DNA of 64,000 nt from Micromonospora luteifusca (GTDB lineage: Bacteria > Actinomycetota > Actinomycetes > Mycobacteriales > Micromonosporaceae): the NCBI RefSeq assembly GCF_016907275.1, contig NZ_JAFBBP010000001.1:5446001-5510000 (forward strand), read 5' to 3'. The first letter of the stretch is position 1. The number at the start of each line of letters is the position of its first letter. Shown in pieces: positions 1 to 9,011 of this stretch. A program made the translations under genes and the position numbers. The notes beneath the pieces were generated by a model. It had not been told where the DNA came from and ran no database searches. It was given only the letters and a program-made list of their open reading frames with translations.

Positions 1-1
1 C

Positions 2-604
2 CGCGCGGGGATGACCCGCGTCGTCGAGCCGATTGCCCGCGCCCTGCTGCGCGCGGGCGTCACCCCCAATGCCGTCACCGTTGCGGGCACCGTTGGTGTG
101 CTCGTCGGTGCGCTCGGCTTCGGTGCCCGCGGCCATCTGGTCGCGGGCGCGTTAATCGTTACCGTTTTCGCGCTCACCGACCTGCTCGACGGGACGATGG
201 CCCGGATGAGCGGCGGCTCCACCAGGTTCGGCGCGTTCCTCGACTCAAGCATGGACCGGGTCGCCGACAGCGCCGTCTTCGGCGCGGTCGCGTACTGGCT
301 GGCCACGCAGGGCAACCACTCCGGGGTGGCCGCCGCGTTGGTCTGCCTGGCCGCCGGCAGCCTGGTCTCCTACGTGAAGGCCCGCGCCGAGGGGCTGGGC
401 ATGACCTGCAACGTGGGCATCGCCGAGCGCACCGAGCGGCTGCTGATCGTCGGGGTCGGCGGCATCCTCACCGGCCTGAACGTGAAGCCGGCGCTGGAGA
501 TCGCGCTCTGGCTGCTCGCCGCGGTGTCGATCTTCACGGTGGGGCAGCGGATGGCGCACGTCTACCGCCAGGCCCAGCAGCTCCAGCCGGACCGTCAGGC
601 GTGA
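2..604 (+). CDS. pgsA: CDP-alcohol phosphatidyltransferase (phosphatidylinositol phosphate synthase, PgsA1-like), 5' partial
   Basis: Membrane enzyme that moves a phosphatidyl group from CDP-diacylglycerol to an inositol phosphate, the first lipid step towards PIMs. The full CDP-alcohol motif D-x2-D-G-x2-A-R-x8-G-x3-D-x3-D is present: counted from the ATG at 11 it is D57, D60, G61, A64, R65, G74, D78 and D82. Several hydrophobic helices follow. The reading frame is open back to the window edge and reads R-A-G before that ATG. Family members usually have extra N-terminal residues there, so the true start probably lies upstream of the window. The inositol specificity is inferred from the patA and pimA genes directly downstream. 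Confidence 0.92.
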   Translation, partial: RAGMTRVVEPIARALLRAGVTPNAVTVAGTVGVLVGALGFGARGHLVAGALIVTVFALTDLLDGTMARMSGGSTRFGAFLDSSMDRVADSAVFGAVAYWLATQGNHSGVAAALVCLAAGSLVSYVKARAEGLGMTCNVGIAERTERLLIVGVGGILTGLNVKPALEIALWLLAAVSIFTVGQRMAHVYRQAQQLQPDRQA

Positions 605-650
605 GCGGCGTGTCGACGGCCCGGCACCGGCCGACCGGCGGCCGGGCCGC

Positions 651-1583
651 GTGAACCTCACCGAGCTCGGCTACGTCGCGGGCTGGCGGGTGGTCCGCGC
701 GCTACCCCGGCCGCTGGTGGCGGCGGCGTTCCAGGTGGGCGCGGACCGCGCCCACCGCCGCGCCGGCGGGGGTACGGCCCGACTGCGCGCGAACCTGCGC
801 CGGGTGGTCGGCCCGGAGCTGCCCGAGGCCGAGCTGGACGATCTCGTCAAGCGCGGGCTCCGCTCGTACGCCCGGTACTGGATGGAGGCGTTCCGGCTGC
901 CCGCGTTGAGTCGGGCGCAGATCCTGTCCGGCTTCCGACTCGACGGCGCCGAGCTGCTCGCCGCCGACGTGGCCGCGGGCCGGGGCGCCGTGGTGGCCCT
1001 TCCCCATGCCGGCAACTACGACGCCGCGGGCGCCTGGGTGGCGGCCACCGGCTGGCCGATCACCACGGTGATGGAACGGCTCAAGCCGGAGGGCGTGTAC
1101 AAGCGTTTCGTGGCCTTCCGGGGGAGCGTGGGCATGGAGATCCTGCCGACCCACGGCGGGCCGCGTCCGGCGTTCGACGTGTTGCTGGACCGGCTCCGGG
1201 CCGGTGCGGTGGTGCCGCTGCTGGCCGACCGCGACCTCTCCGCCCGGGGGGTGGAGGTGGACTTCTTCGGCGGGAAGACCCGCATGCCGGCCGGGCCCGC
1301 ACTGCTGGCGCTGCACACCGGAGCGCCGCTCTACGTGGCCTCGATGTGGTACGAACCGGACGCCGCGTGCGCGTCGCTCGCCGGCCCGTTGCCGGTGCCG
1401 GGGCCCGAGGTGGGGCCTCTGGACCAGCGGGTCCGGTCGCTGACCCAGCTGATCGCCGACCGTCTGGCGGCGGGCATCGCCCGGCATCCGGAAGACTGGC
1501 ACATGTTGCAGCGGATGTGGCTGGACCAGCGGAGGGCGGGGGACGGCACAGCGCTGCCCTCGTCGGCCTCCGGTCAGGCCTGA
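651..1583 (+). CDS. patA: phosphatidylinositol mannoside acyltransferase (PatA, LpxL/HtrB-like)
   Basis: Adds a fatty acyl chain to the mannose of PIM1/PIM2 at the inner membrane face. The protein has 310 aa and belongs to the LpxL/HtrB lysophospholipid acyltransferase family. The family's catalytic H-x4-D is seen as H119-A-G-N-Y-D124. It starts with GTG 46 nt after pgsA. GTGs closer to pgsA (601, 610) are not in this frame. The position between pgsA and pimA is the conserved actinobacterial PIM order and supports the assignment over a generic lipid acyltransferase. Confidence 0.9.
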   Translation: MNLTELGYVAGWRVVRALPRPLVAAAFQVGADRAHRRAGGGTARLRANLRRVVGPELPEAELDDLVKRGLRSYARYWMEAFRLPALSRAQILSGFRLDGAELLAADVAAGRGAVVALPHAGNYDAAGAWVAATGWPITTVMERLKPEGVYKRFVAFRGSVGMEILPTHGGPRPAFDVLLDRLRAGAVVPLLADRDLSARGVEVDFFGGKTRMPAGPALLALHTGAPLYVASMWYEPDAACASLAGPLPVPGPEVGPLDQRVRSLTQLIADRLAAGIARHPEDWHMLQRMWLDQRRAGDGTALPSSASGQA

Positions 1584-1599
1584 GGAGGTGGGCTGACGC

Positions 1600-2760
1600 A
1601 TGCGGATCGGCATCGTGTGCCCGTACTCCTTCGACGTGCCCGGTGGCGTGCAGAACCACGTGATGGACCTGGCCGAGGCGCTGATCACGCTGGGCCACGA
1701 GGTCAGTGTGCTCGCCCCGGCTGACGAGGATTCGCCGCTGCCGGCGTACGTGGTGTCCGCCGGTCGTGCGGTGCCGCTGCCGTACAACGGGTCGGTGGCC
1801 CGGATCGCGTTCGGTCCGGTCTCGACCGCCCGGGTCCGCCGTTGGATCACCAACGGTGACTTCGACGTGCTGCACGTGCACGAGCCGCTCACGCTGAGCC
1901 TGTCCCTGCTGGCCGTGCTGTCCGCCCGCGGGCCGGTGGTGGCCACGTTCCACACCGCGATGACCCGTTCGCGGGTGCTGGCCGCCGCGCAGGGCGTGCT
2001 GCAGATCGTGTTGGAGCGGATCACCGCCCGGATCGCGGTCAGTGCGCTGGCCCGCAAGGTCCAGGTCGAGCACATGGACGGCGGCGCGGTGGAGATCCCC
2101 AACGGGGTGGCCGTGGCCAAGTTCGCCGACGCCAAGCCGTTGCCGGGCTGGCCGGGGGAGTGCGCGCCGGGCAGCGGCGGCACCCTGGGCTTCCTGGGCC
2201 GGTTCACCGAGGCGCGCAAGGGCTTCCCGGTGCTGCGCGACGCGTTCGTGGCGATGGCCGCGACCCGGCCTGGGCTGCGGCTGCTCGTCGCTGGCCCGGG
2301 TGATCCCGACGACCTGTACGACCAGTTCCCGGCCGAGCTGCATGAGCGGGTCACGTTCCTCGGCCTGGTCACCGAACCGGACAAGGCGCGGATGCTGCGC
2401 AGTGTGCACCTCTACGTGGCACCGAACACCGGTGGCGAGTCGTTTGGCATGATCCTGACCGAGGCGTTGGCGGCGGGTACGACGGTGGTCGCCAGCGATC
2501 TGGACGCGTTCCGGCGGGTGCTCGACGGTGGGCGCGCCGGTCGGCTCTTCCCCACCGGTGACCCGTTGGGGCTGCGCGACGCGGTGACCGACCTGCTGGA
2601 CGATCCGGCCGGGCGGGCCGCGCTGAGCGCCTGCGGCGATCAGGTGGTGGCGAATTACGACTGGCCGACGGTTGCTCGCCGCGTTGTGGAGGTATACGCA
2701 GCGGCGATCGAGGCAACCGACGGACGGGTGATCGACCAGGAGTGGGTGGGGCTGGGCTGA
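1600..2760 (+). CDS. pimA: phosphatidylinositol alpha-mannosyltransferase (PimA, GT4)
   Basis: Transfers mannose from GDP-mannose to the 2-position of phosphatidyl-myo-inositol on the cytoplasmic side of the membrane. It is a 386-aa GT-B glycosyltransferase. The N-terminal PGGVQNH loop (about residues 14-20) is typical of PimA. The GT4 E-x7-E motif appears near residues 279-287 (ESFGMILTE), where the sugar nucleotide binds. A good Shine-Dalgarno (GAGGAGG, 1581-1587) precedes the ATG, and only 16 nt separate it from patA, so the PIM genes are probably one transcript. Confidence 0.95.
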   Translation: MRIGIVCPYSFDVPGGVQNHVMDLAEALITLGHEVSVLAPADEDSPLPAYVVSAGRAVPLPYNGSVARIAFGPVSTARVRRWITNGDFDVLHVHEPLTLSLSLLAVLSARGPVVATFHTAMTRSRVLAAAQGVLQIVLERITARIAVSALARKVQVEHMDGGAVEIPNGVAVAKFADAKPLPGWPGECAPGSGGTLGFLGRFTEARKGFPVLRDAFVAMAATRPGLRLLVAGPGDPDDLYDQFPAELHERVTFLGLVTEPDKARMLRSVHLYVAPNTGGESFGMILTEALAAGTTVVASDLDAFRRVLDGGRAGRLFPTGDPLGLRDAVTDLLDDPAGRAALSACGDQVVANYDWPTVARRVVEVYAAAIEATDGRVIDQEWVGLG

Positions 2761-2843
2761 CCCGGTGTGACAGATGGTGCGGATGACGACGGCGTGACCG
2801 GCGTGGCCGCGCCTCGGCGGAGGCGAAACGGAGCAGCACTACG

Positions 2844-3347
2844 ATGCGGCACATGTGGTGGGTGGTGGCCGCGAGCGTGGTCCTGGGGCTGGTCGCGGCG
2901 TACCTCATCTGGACGGCCGGCCGGGTGGAGCGGCTGCAGGGCCGCGCGGAGCTGGCGGCCCGCGCCCTCGACGCCCACCTGTTGCGCCGGGCCGCGGCAG
3001 CCGCCGTGCTGGCAGAACGGCGCTTCGGCGTGGAGTTGTACGCGGCGGCCCGGATCGCCCTCGACGCCAGCCCGGATGAGCGGGAGGCGGCGGAGAACGA
3101 CCTCACCCGGCAGTTGCGTGCCGTCCAGTTGGATCCGGGCGATCCGGACTGCGGTGCGGTCATCGCCGCCAGTCGTCGGCTCGCGCTGTCCCGGCAGGTG
3201 CACACGGACCTGGTCCGGGACGCCCGCTCGGCGCGTAGCCGGCCGTTGGTGCGGTTGTTGCGGATGGGGCGGGGCCGGGAGTGGCCGCGCTACTTCGACA
3301 TCGACGATCCGACCCTTGTCGTCCCGGCGGACGTTCCGGCCGCCTGA
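2844..3347 (+). CDS. small membrane-anchored protein of unknown function
   Basis: The 167-aa product has one N-terminal hydrophobic segment (about residues 4-22) followed by a charged, Arg/Ala-rich, mainly helical region (about 28-145). Topology suggests a single-pass anchor with a cytoplasmic domain. No catalytic motif is visible. Such a protein between pimA and pdxS recurs in related genomes as far as I recall, but I cannot name its function. The ATG at 2844 places the hydrophobic stretch at the very N-terminus, which supports it over the overlapping frame that opens at 2767. Confidence 0.75.
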   Translation: MRHMWWVVAASVVLGLVAAYLIWTAGRVERLQGRAELAARALDAHLLRRAAAAAVLAERRFGVELYAAARIALDASPDEREAAENDLTRQLRAVQLDPGDPDCGAVIAASRRLALSRQVHTDLVRDARSARSRPLVRLLRMGRGREWPRYFDIDDPTLVVPADVPAA

Positions 3348-3515
3348 CCTGTCGCCGTGCGCCGGCTCCTGGAGCCGTCGCCAACCCGCCGCCGGGGCTG
3401 GTGAGCCGGGCCACAGTGCAGGCCACCGGGGGCTTGATTGGCTGTCGGTGTGGCGTTGACCTGCGCGTAGCATTTTCGCTGCCACCCCCAGAGTGCCTCT
3501 AAGGAGCGATGAGCC

Positions 3516-4433
3516 GTGCCCGAAAACACCGCCTCGAACACCGGTACCGCCCCCGTCGTCGGCACCGCCCGCGTCAAGCGTGGCATGGCCGAGATGCTCA
3601 AGGGCGGTGTGATCATGGACGTGGTCAACGCCGAGCAGGCCAAGATCGCTGAGGACGCCGGCGCGGTCGCGGTGATGGCCCTGGAGCGGGTGCCCGCCGA
3701 CATCCGCGCGCAGGGCGGGGTGTCCCGGATGAGCGACCCCGACATGATCGACGGGATCATCGAGGCGGTCTCCATCCCGGTGATGGCCAAGGCCCGCATC
3801 GGCCACTTTGTGGAGGCGCAGATCCTCCAGTCGCTGGGTGTGGACTACGTCGACGAGTCCGAGGTGCTGACCCCGGCCGACTACGCGAACCACATCGACA
3901 AGTGGGCGTTCACGGTGCCCTTCGTCTGCGGCGCGACCAACCTGGGCGAGGCGCTGCGGCGGATCACCGAGGGTGCGGCCATGATCCGCTCCAAGGGGGA
4001 GGCGGGCACCGGGGACGTCTCCAACGCCACCACCCACATGCGCAGGATCCGTCAGGAGATCCGTCGACTGTCGTCGTTGCCGGCCGACGAGCTGTTCGTC
4101 GCGGCCAAGGAGCTGCAGGCCCCGTACGAGCTGGTCAAGGAGGTCGCCGAGAGCGGCAAGCTGCCGGTGGTGCTGTTCACCGCCGGTGGAATCGCCACCC
4201 CGGCCGACGCGGCGATGATGATGCAGCTCGGCGCCGAGGGTGTCTTCGTCGGCTCCGGGATCTTCAAGGCCGGCAACCCGGCTCAGCGGGCAGCCGCGAT
4301 CGTCAAGGCCACCACCTTCCACGACGACCCGGACGTGCTGGCGAAGGTCTCCCGTGGCCTCGGCGAGGCCATGGTCGGCATCAACGTCGACGAGATCCCG
4401 CAGCCGCACCGCCTGGCCGAGCGCGGCTGGTGA
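3516..4433 (+). CDS. pdxS: pyridoxal 5'-phosphate synthase lyase subunit PdxS
   Basis: Condenses a pentose phosphate and glyceraldehyde 3-phosphate with ammonia supplied by PdxT to make pyridoxal phosphate. The 305-aa protein is a (beta/alpha)8 barrel. Characteristic blocks include [19 protein letters not shown] near the N-terminus, the Schiff-base region VMAKARIGH and the phosphate loop [13 protein letters not shown] strong ribosome-binding site AAGGAG (3501-3506) lies 9 nt before the GTG start. An ATG at 3509 is out of frame. pdxT follows after 10 nt, forming the usual synthase pair. Confidence 0.97.
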   Translation: MPENTASNTGTAPVVGTARVKRGMAEMLKGGVIMDVVNAEQAKIAEDAGAVAVMALERVPADIRAQGGVSRMSDPDMIDGIIEAVSIPVMAKARIGHFVEAQILQSLGVDYVDESEVLTPADYANHIDKWAFTVPFVCGATNLGEALRRITEGAAMIRSKGEAGTGDVSNATTHMRRIRQEIRRLSSLPADELFVAAKELQAPYELVKEVAESGKLPVVLFTAGGIATPADAAMMMQLGAEGVFVGSGIFKAGNPAQRAAAIVKATTFHDDPDVLAKVSRGLGEAMVGINVDEIPQPHRLAERGW

Positions 4434-4443
4434 GGTGAGCACC

Positions 4444-5049
4444 ATGGCCGTACCCGTGATCGGTGTGCTCGCGCTCCAGGGGGATGTCCGCGAGCACGTG
4501 GCGGCGTTGGCGGCGGCCGGCGCGGACGCCCGCCCGGTCCGCCGTCCGGCGGAGCTGGACGCGGTGGATGGCCTGGTCGTCCCCGGGGGTGAGTCCACCA
4601 CCATCAGCGAGCTCACCGACATCTTCGAGATGCGCGAGCCGATCGACAAGCGGATCGCCGACGGCATGCCGGTCTACGGCTCCTGCGCCGGCATGATCAT
4701 GCTGGCGACCGAGGTGCTCGACGGCCGACCCGACCAGCGGGGCTTCTCCGGCATCGACATGACCGTGCGGCGCAACGCGTTCGGGCGGCAGGTCGACTCC
4801 TTCGAGGCCCCGGTGGAGATCACCGGGGTGCCGGGTGAGCCGTTCCACGCGGTCTTCATCCGGGCGCCCTGGGTCGAGCGGGTCGGTGCCGGCGTCGAGG
4901 TGATCGGATCGGTGACCGGCGGCCCGGCCGCCGACCGGATCGTGGCGGTCCGGCAGGGCAACCTGCTGGCCACCTCCTTCCACCCGGAGTTGACCGGTGA
5001 CCTGCGCGTGCACGCGTACTTCGTGAACCTGGTCCGCACCGTCTCCTGA
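4444..5049 (+). CDS. pdxT: pyridoxal 5'-phosphate synthase glutaminase subunit PdxT
   Basis: Class I glutamine amidotransferase that hydrolyses glutamine and channels ammonia to PdxS. The 201-aa protein starts [14 protein letters not shown]. It contains the PGGEST loop, the nucleophile elbow YGSCAGM (catalytic Cys) and the C-terminal SFHPEL block carrying the His and Glu of the triad. The frame is open upstream to 4240, but the family N-terminus begins at the ATG at 4444, just after the pdxS stop. Confidence 0.97.
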   Translation: MAVPVIGVLALQGDVREHVAALAAAGADARPVRRPAELDAVDGLVVPGGESTTISELTDIFEMREPIDKRIADGMPVYGSCAGMIMLATEVLDGRPDQRGFSGIDMTVRRNAFGRQVDSFEAPVEITGVPGEPFHAVFIRAPWVERVGAGVEVIGSVTGGPAADRIVAVRQGNLLATSFHPELTGDLRVHAYFVNLVRTVS

Positions 5050-5297
5050 CGGCGCCGTCGCTCAACCGGCGACCGGGTTTTGTCCCGTCTGCCCTGGTCC
5101 GAGCGGACGGAACGGAACCGCCACGCGCGGTGCATGACAGCGACCCGGGGGACGTCGGTAGGATTGCGGAGATTCGGCAGGGCCATCTGCCCGCCACGGC
5201 TTCCACCAGAGCTGACCGGCACCTCCGCGTGCGCCGGCGGGAGCGGGGCGTGAGCGGTGCGGTCGATGCAGACGGCGGGTAGCAACGGAGGTAGAAG

Positions 5298-6050
5298 ATG
5301 TCCGGCCACTCAAAGTGGGCGACGACCAAGCACAAGAAGGCCGTCATCGACGCCAAGCGCGGCAAGATGTTCGCCAAGCTGATCAAGAACGTCGAGGTGG
5401 CCGCGCGGATCGGCGGCGGCGACCCCACCGGCAACCCGACGCTCTTCGACGCGATCCAGAAGGCGAAGAAGAGCTCGGTGCCGAACGACAACATCGACCG
5501 CGCCGTCAAGCGCGGCTCCGGCCTGGAAGCGGGCGGCGCCGACTGGCAGACGATCATGTATGAGGGGTACGGCCCGAACGGCGTGGCCATGCTCATCGAG
5601 TGCCTCACCGACAACCGCAACCGGGCGGCGACCGAGGTGCGCACCGCGCTGACCCGCAACGGCGGCTCGCTCGCCGACGCCGGCTCGGTGTCGTACATGT
5701 TCTCCCGCAAGGGCGTGGTGATCGTGCCCAAGGAGGGCACCAGCGAGGACGACGTGATGTTGGCTGTCCTCGACGCCGGCGCCGAGGAGGTCAACGACCT
5801 CGGTGAGGCGTACGAGGTGGTCTCCGAGCCGACCGACCTGATTCCGGTGCGGACCGCGCTGCAGGACGCCGGCATCGAGTACGAGTCGGCCGAGTCCTCC
5901 CTGATCCCCAGCATGAACATCCCGCTGGACGAAGAGGGCGCCCGCAAGATCTTCAAGCTGATCGACGTCCTGGAAGACTGCGACGACGTGCAGAACGTCT
6001 ACGCCAACTTCGACATCTCCGACGACGTGATGGCGGCAGTGGACGCCTGA
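5298..6050 (+). CDS. yebC: YebC/PmpR family protein
   Basis: The 250-aa protein is full length for the family. It opens with the diagnostic [20 protein letters not shown] block, followed by FAKLIKN and a conserved acidic C-terminal half. Family members have been described as DNA-binding regulators and, more recently, as factors relieving ribosome stalling at proline-rich sequences; which applies here cannot be told from sequence. A GGAGG site lies about 8 nt upstream of the ATG. In many actinomycetes ruvC follows shortly; here it lies about 55 kb away. Confidence 0.95.
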   Translation: MSGHSKWATTKHKKAVIDAKRGKMFAKLIKNVEVAARIGGGDPTGNPTLFDAIQKAKKSSVPNDNIDRAVKRGSGLEAGGADWQTIMYEGYGPNGVAMLIECLTDNRNRAATEVRTALTRNGGSLADAGSVSYMFSRKGVVIVPKEGTSEDDVMLAVLDAGAEEVNDLGEAYEVVSEPTDLIPVRTALQDAGIEYESAESSLIPSMNIPLDEEGARKIFKLIDVLEDCDDVQNVYANFDISDDVMAAVDA

Positions 6051-6258
6051 GAGCCTGTCGCCCGCTCGGCAGTGATCAGCACGTTCGGCTGTGCAGAGCC
6101 TCCGACGATCGAAACCTCGACCCGACAGGGCAGGGGCGGACGATCGGCGGAGGCTTTGCGCTGCACCCCGTCCGACAGCCGTTGCGGTCGTTGATCCGGC
6201 GCCGGGATACCCTGCCTGCGGTGCCGTGAAGCGCCTGACCGGAGGAGTCGATGCGGGG

Positions 6259-7212
6259 ATGACGGTGAAGCGGGCGATGCCCACACAGGATGACGTGCTC
6301 GGGTATTTCGACACGCTGTCGAACTGGGGCCGGTGGGGCGACGACGACGAGCTCGGCACCCTGAACCACATCACCGACGACGTCCGGCTGGCGGCGGCGC
6401 GGGCCGTGCGTCACGGCAGGAGCGTGTCCTGCGCGTGGGAGGTCGCCGCACCGCGAGACATGGAGCGGTCGACGACGGCGTGCCCGTGCACCGCCGACAT
6501 GCCGGGTGCCGAGAACATGCCAGCAGCCTTCCACGCCGACCGGCGCTGGGGCTTCTCGTCCGAGCAGCTCAGCATCTCGTACCACGGCAACACCCTCACC
6601 CACCTCGACTCGCCGTGCCACATCTTCTGGGACGGCATGATGTACAACGGGCGGTCGCACTCGCTGGTCGACACCGCGACGGGGTCGGCGTGGGCGGCCG
6701 TCACGGCGGCGGCGAACGGGATCATCACGCGCGGTGTGCTGCTGGACGTCGCGAGGGTCCGTGATGTGCCGTGGTTGGAACCGGGGCAGGGTGTGTATCC
6801 CGACGATCTCGAGGAGGCCGAGCGTCGCCAGGGTGTACGGGTGCGGCCCGGCGATGCGGTACTCCTGCGGACCGGCTATGGACGCTCCCGGCACGAGGCC
6901 GGTGCGGCCAGCGGTTTCACGCAGGCCGGCTGGCACGCGTCCTGCCTGCCGTGGCTACAGGAACGTGGCGTCGCGCTGATCGGCGCCGACACCCCCCAGG
7001 ACGTGCAGCCGTCGGGGTACGACGATGTGTTGATGCCGGTCCACGCCGTGAGCCTCGTCGCGATGGGTCTGTGGATGCTCGACAACTGCGACCTGGAGGC
7101 GTGCGCGGCAACGGCCGCCGACCTCGGCCAGTGGGACTTCCACCTGTCCGTCGCGCCGGTCCGCTTCGCCGGCACGTCCGGCAGCCCGGTCAACCCCATC
7201 GCCACCTTCTGA
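6259..7212 (+). CDS. cyclase family protein (kynurenine formamidase-like metal hydrolase)
   Basis: The product is a 317-aa member of the PF04199 cyclase/kynurenine formamidase-like family, metal-dependent enzymes that open or close amide or lactone bonds. The metal-binding signature H-G-N-x-L-T-H-L-D-S-P-C-H is present (usual form HxGTHxDxPxH). Downstream blocks include LLDVARV and RTGYGR. GGAGGAG at 6241-6247 fits the ATG at 6259 better than the ATG at 6251, which is out of frame. The substrate is unknown. It is 27 nt from the DUF402 gene and probably co-transcribed with it. Confidence 0.85.
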   Translation: MTVKRAMPTQDDVLGYFDTLSNWGRWGDDDELGTLNHITDDVRLAAARAVRHGRSVSCAWEVAAPRDMERSTTACPCTADMPGAENMPAAFHADRRWGFSSEQLSISYHGNTLTHLDSPCHIFWDGMMYNGRSHSLVDTATGSAWAAVTAAANGIITRGVLLDVARVRDVPWLEPGQGVYPDDLEEAERRQGVRVRPGDAVLLRTGYGRSRHEAGAASGFTQAGWHASCLPWLQERGVALIGADTPQDVQPSGYDDVLMPVHAVSLVAMGLWMLDNCDLEACAATAADLGQWDFHLSVAPVRFAGTSGSPVNPIATF

Positions 7213-7239
7213 GGGTGGTCCACGAGGAGGTGCTGAGCC

Positions 7240-7863
7240 GTGGGATTGCCACACCGATTTTCGCCGGGTGACGTGGTCGTTCGGCGTGAGGTTCTGCGTG
7301 GCGAGGTGTGGTTCGGCTGCCCGACGATCTGCGTCGAGGACTCACCCGACCTGCTCGCCCTCTACCTCCCGTCCGGAGCCGAGTTCGGTTTCCCGGCGAC
7401 CGGCGTCTTTCCGTGTGGGCGGCACCCGTGGGAGACCGCCGGGCACCGGTCCTGGTCGGGGCACGGCAAGCTGATGCTGCAACGTCCCGGCGAGGCGCAC
7501 TCGGTCGATGTGTTCTGGACCGGCCCGGGCCGGGACTTCGCCGGGTGGTACTTCAACCTCCAGGACCCGGTGCGGCGTACGCCGATCGGGGTGGACACCC
7601 TGGACCACGAGCTGGACCTGTGGTGGGCGGCGGACGCCGACCGGTACGTCTGGAAGGACGTGGAGATGTTCGCCCAGCGCCTCGTCGAGGGGCGCTACCC
7701 GGGTATGGGAGACGCGATCCAGGCCGAGGGTGACCGGATCGCCGCGCTGCTCGACGCGGGCGAGCGCTGGTGGGACCCGGCGTGGGCGAAGTGGCAGCCC
7801 GACCCGACCTGGTCGGCGTCCCCGCTGCCCGCCGGCTGGGACCAGGTGCCGCCGGCCCGCTGA
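7240..7863 (+). CDS. DUF402 domain protein (FomD-like barrel)
   Basis: The 207-aa protein carries the DUF402/FomD-like domain. The recognisable core is W-Y-F-N-L-Q ... G-V-D-T-L-D-H-E-L-D-L-W-W at about residues 104-129, with acidic residues that bind metal in characterised relatives acting on nucleotides or cytidylylated intermediates. The function here is not known. GGAGG lies before the GTG start. It follows the cyclase gene and is convergent with the ABC permease gene, with a hairpin between them. Confidence 0.8.
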   Translation: MGLPHRFSPGDVVVRREVLRGEVWFGCPTICVEDSPDLLALYLPSGAEFGFPATGVFPCGRHPWETAGHRSWSGHGKLMLQRPGEAHSVDVFWTGPGRDFAGWYFNLQDPVRRTPIGVDTLDHELDLWWAADADRYVWKDVEMFAQRLVEGRYPGMGDAIQAEGDRIAALLDAGERWWDPAWAKWQPDPTWSASPLPAGWDQVPPAR

Positions 7864-7895
7864 CCCGCGCGGTCGGTCCTCCGCCAGGTACGGCT

Positions 7896-7932
7896 GCGGG
7901 CGCCGGGGTCCGATCAGGACTCCGACGCCCGC
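7896..7932. terminator. bidirectional terminator hairpin between convergent genes
   Basis: A stem pairs GCGGGCG (7896-7902) with CGCCCGC (7926-7932). It continues inward through CGG/CCG and GTCC/GGAC with one mismatch and one G-T pair around the loop GATCA. It sits in the gap between the DUF402 gene and the oppositely oriented permease gene. There is no clear T-tract, as is common in high-GC actinobacteria. Confidence 0.6.
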
Positions 7933-7949
7933 GTGGGGTGGCCAGGGGT

Positions 7950-9011
7950 TCAGCCGATCGTCTCCCGCTCCCGCCAGGCGGTCCGCAGGGAGGTTCGGCC
8001 GTTGGTGCGCAGCAGCGACCCCTCGTACACCCGGGCCCCGGCGACCAGGAACGCCCCGGCGGCGAGCAGCAGGATGACCAGCGAGACGAACGGCTCCCAG
8101 CCGGCCGCGTCGCCGGTGAACAGCCGCAGCGGCATGGCCGTGGGCGACGAGAACGGCAGGTAGGACAGCACCCGCATCGCGGTGTCGTTGTCGTTCAGGA
8201 AGATCACCGCGAAGAACGGCAGCATGACGGCGAGTTGCACCGGCGTCGATACGGCGGCGATGTCCTCCTGCCGGTTGGCCAGGGCGCCGGCCGCCGCCCA
8301 CATCGCGGCGAGCAGCACGAAACCGAGCAGGAAGAACGGCACGAACCAGCCGATCGCCGGGGCGAGCAGGGTGAGGAGACCGCCACTGTCACCGATCTGC
8401 ATGCCGACCACCGCCACCACCGCGATGAGCGCGATCTGGGCGAACGCCAGGATGCCACCGGCCACCACCTTGCCGGCCAGCAGCGCTCGGACCGGCACGG
8501 CGGCGACCAGGATCTCCACGATCCGGGTCTGCTTCTCCTCGATGACGCTCTGCGCGATCTGCACCCCGAACGTCTGCGAGGTGATGAAGAAGACGAACGC
8601 GAAGACGAACGGCACCAGGAACGCCACCACCGGGTCGACCGCGTCCGGGTCGAGCAGGTGCACGGTCGGCTGGCTGCTCAGCGCCGCCACCACGTCGTCG
8701 GGGGCCTCGTCCATGGCCAGGACGGCCGGCCCCGCGACCACCGCGGCGTCGACGTCGTCGTCGCGGACGGCCTGCTCGGCGGCCCGGTCGTCGGCGACCA
8801 CCCGGACCTCAAGGCCGGCCGCGCGCAGCGGAGCGGCCGCGCTCTCGGTCGCCGCCACGGTGGACGGTCCGCCGGAGAGCAGCGGAGGCAGGATGGTGCC
8901 GGCCGCGGCGATGAGCAGGAAGAAGAGCGTGCCGAACAGGAAGGTACGGTCGCGGATCTTGACCCGGATCTCGCGTTCGGCGACCAGCCGGATGGCCTGG
9001 GTGATGTTCAC
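7950..9011 (-). CDS. ABC-2 type transporter permease (NatB-like)
   Basis: Membrane half of an ABC exporter, 353 aa. One transmembrane segment lies near the N-terminus (about residues 23-43). A large extracellular domain follows (about 45-190), and five or six further segments occupy the C-terminal half, the layout of NatB-type permeases. The GTG at 9011 overlaps the stop of the ATPase gene in a GTGA arrangement. The frame stays open upstream to 9986, but that part is only a shadow of the ATPase gene. The substrate is unknown. Confidence 0.88.
   Translation of the reverse strand: MNITQAIRLVAEREIRVKIRDRTFLFGTLFFLLIAAAGTILPPLLSGGPSTVAATESAAAPLRAAGLEVRVVADDRAAEQAVRDDDVDAAVVAGPAVLAMDEAPDDVVAALSSQPTVHLLDPDAVDPVVAFLVPFVFAFVFFITSQTFGVQIAQSVIEEKQTRIVEILVAAVPVRALLAGKVVAGGILAFAQIALIAVVAVVGMQIGDSGGLLTLLAPAIGWFVPFFLLGFVLLAAMWAAAGALANRQEDIAAVSTPVQLAVMLPFFAVIFLNDNDTAMRVLSYLPFSSPTAMPLRLFTGDAAGWEPFVSLVILLLAAGAFLVAGARVYEGSLLRTNGRTSLRTAWRERETIG

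Noticed and set aside
702..2409. Long minus-strand open frames opposite patA and pimA
   Set aside because: They are shadows of third-codon GC bias. They have Arg/Pro/Gly-rich composition, no family pattern and no ribosome-binding sites, while the plus-strand genes are clear.
3348..3515. Promoter or riboswitch before pdxS
   Set aside because: TTGACC (3456) and TAGCAT (3468) are only 6 bp apart, so they cannot form one promoter. No conserved riboswitch fold could be recognised.
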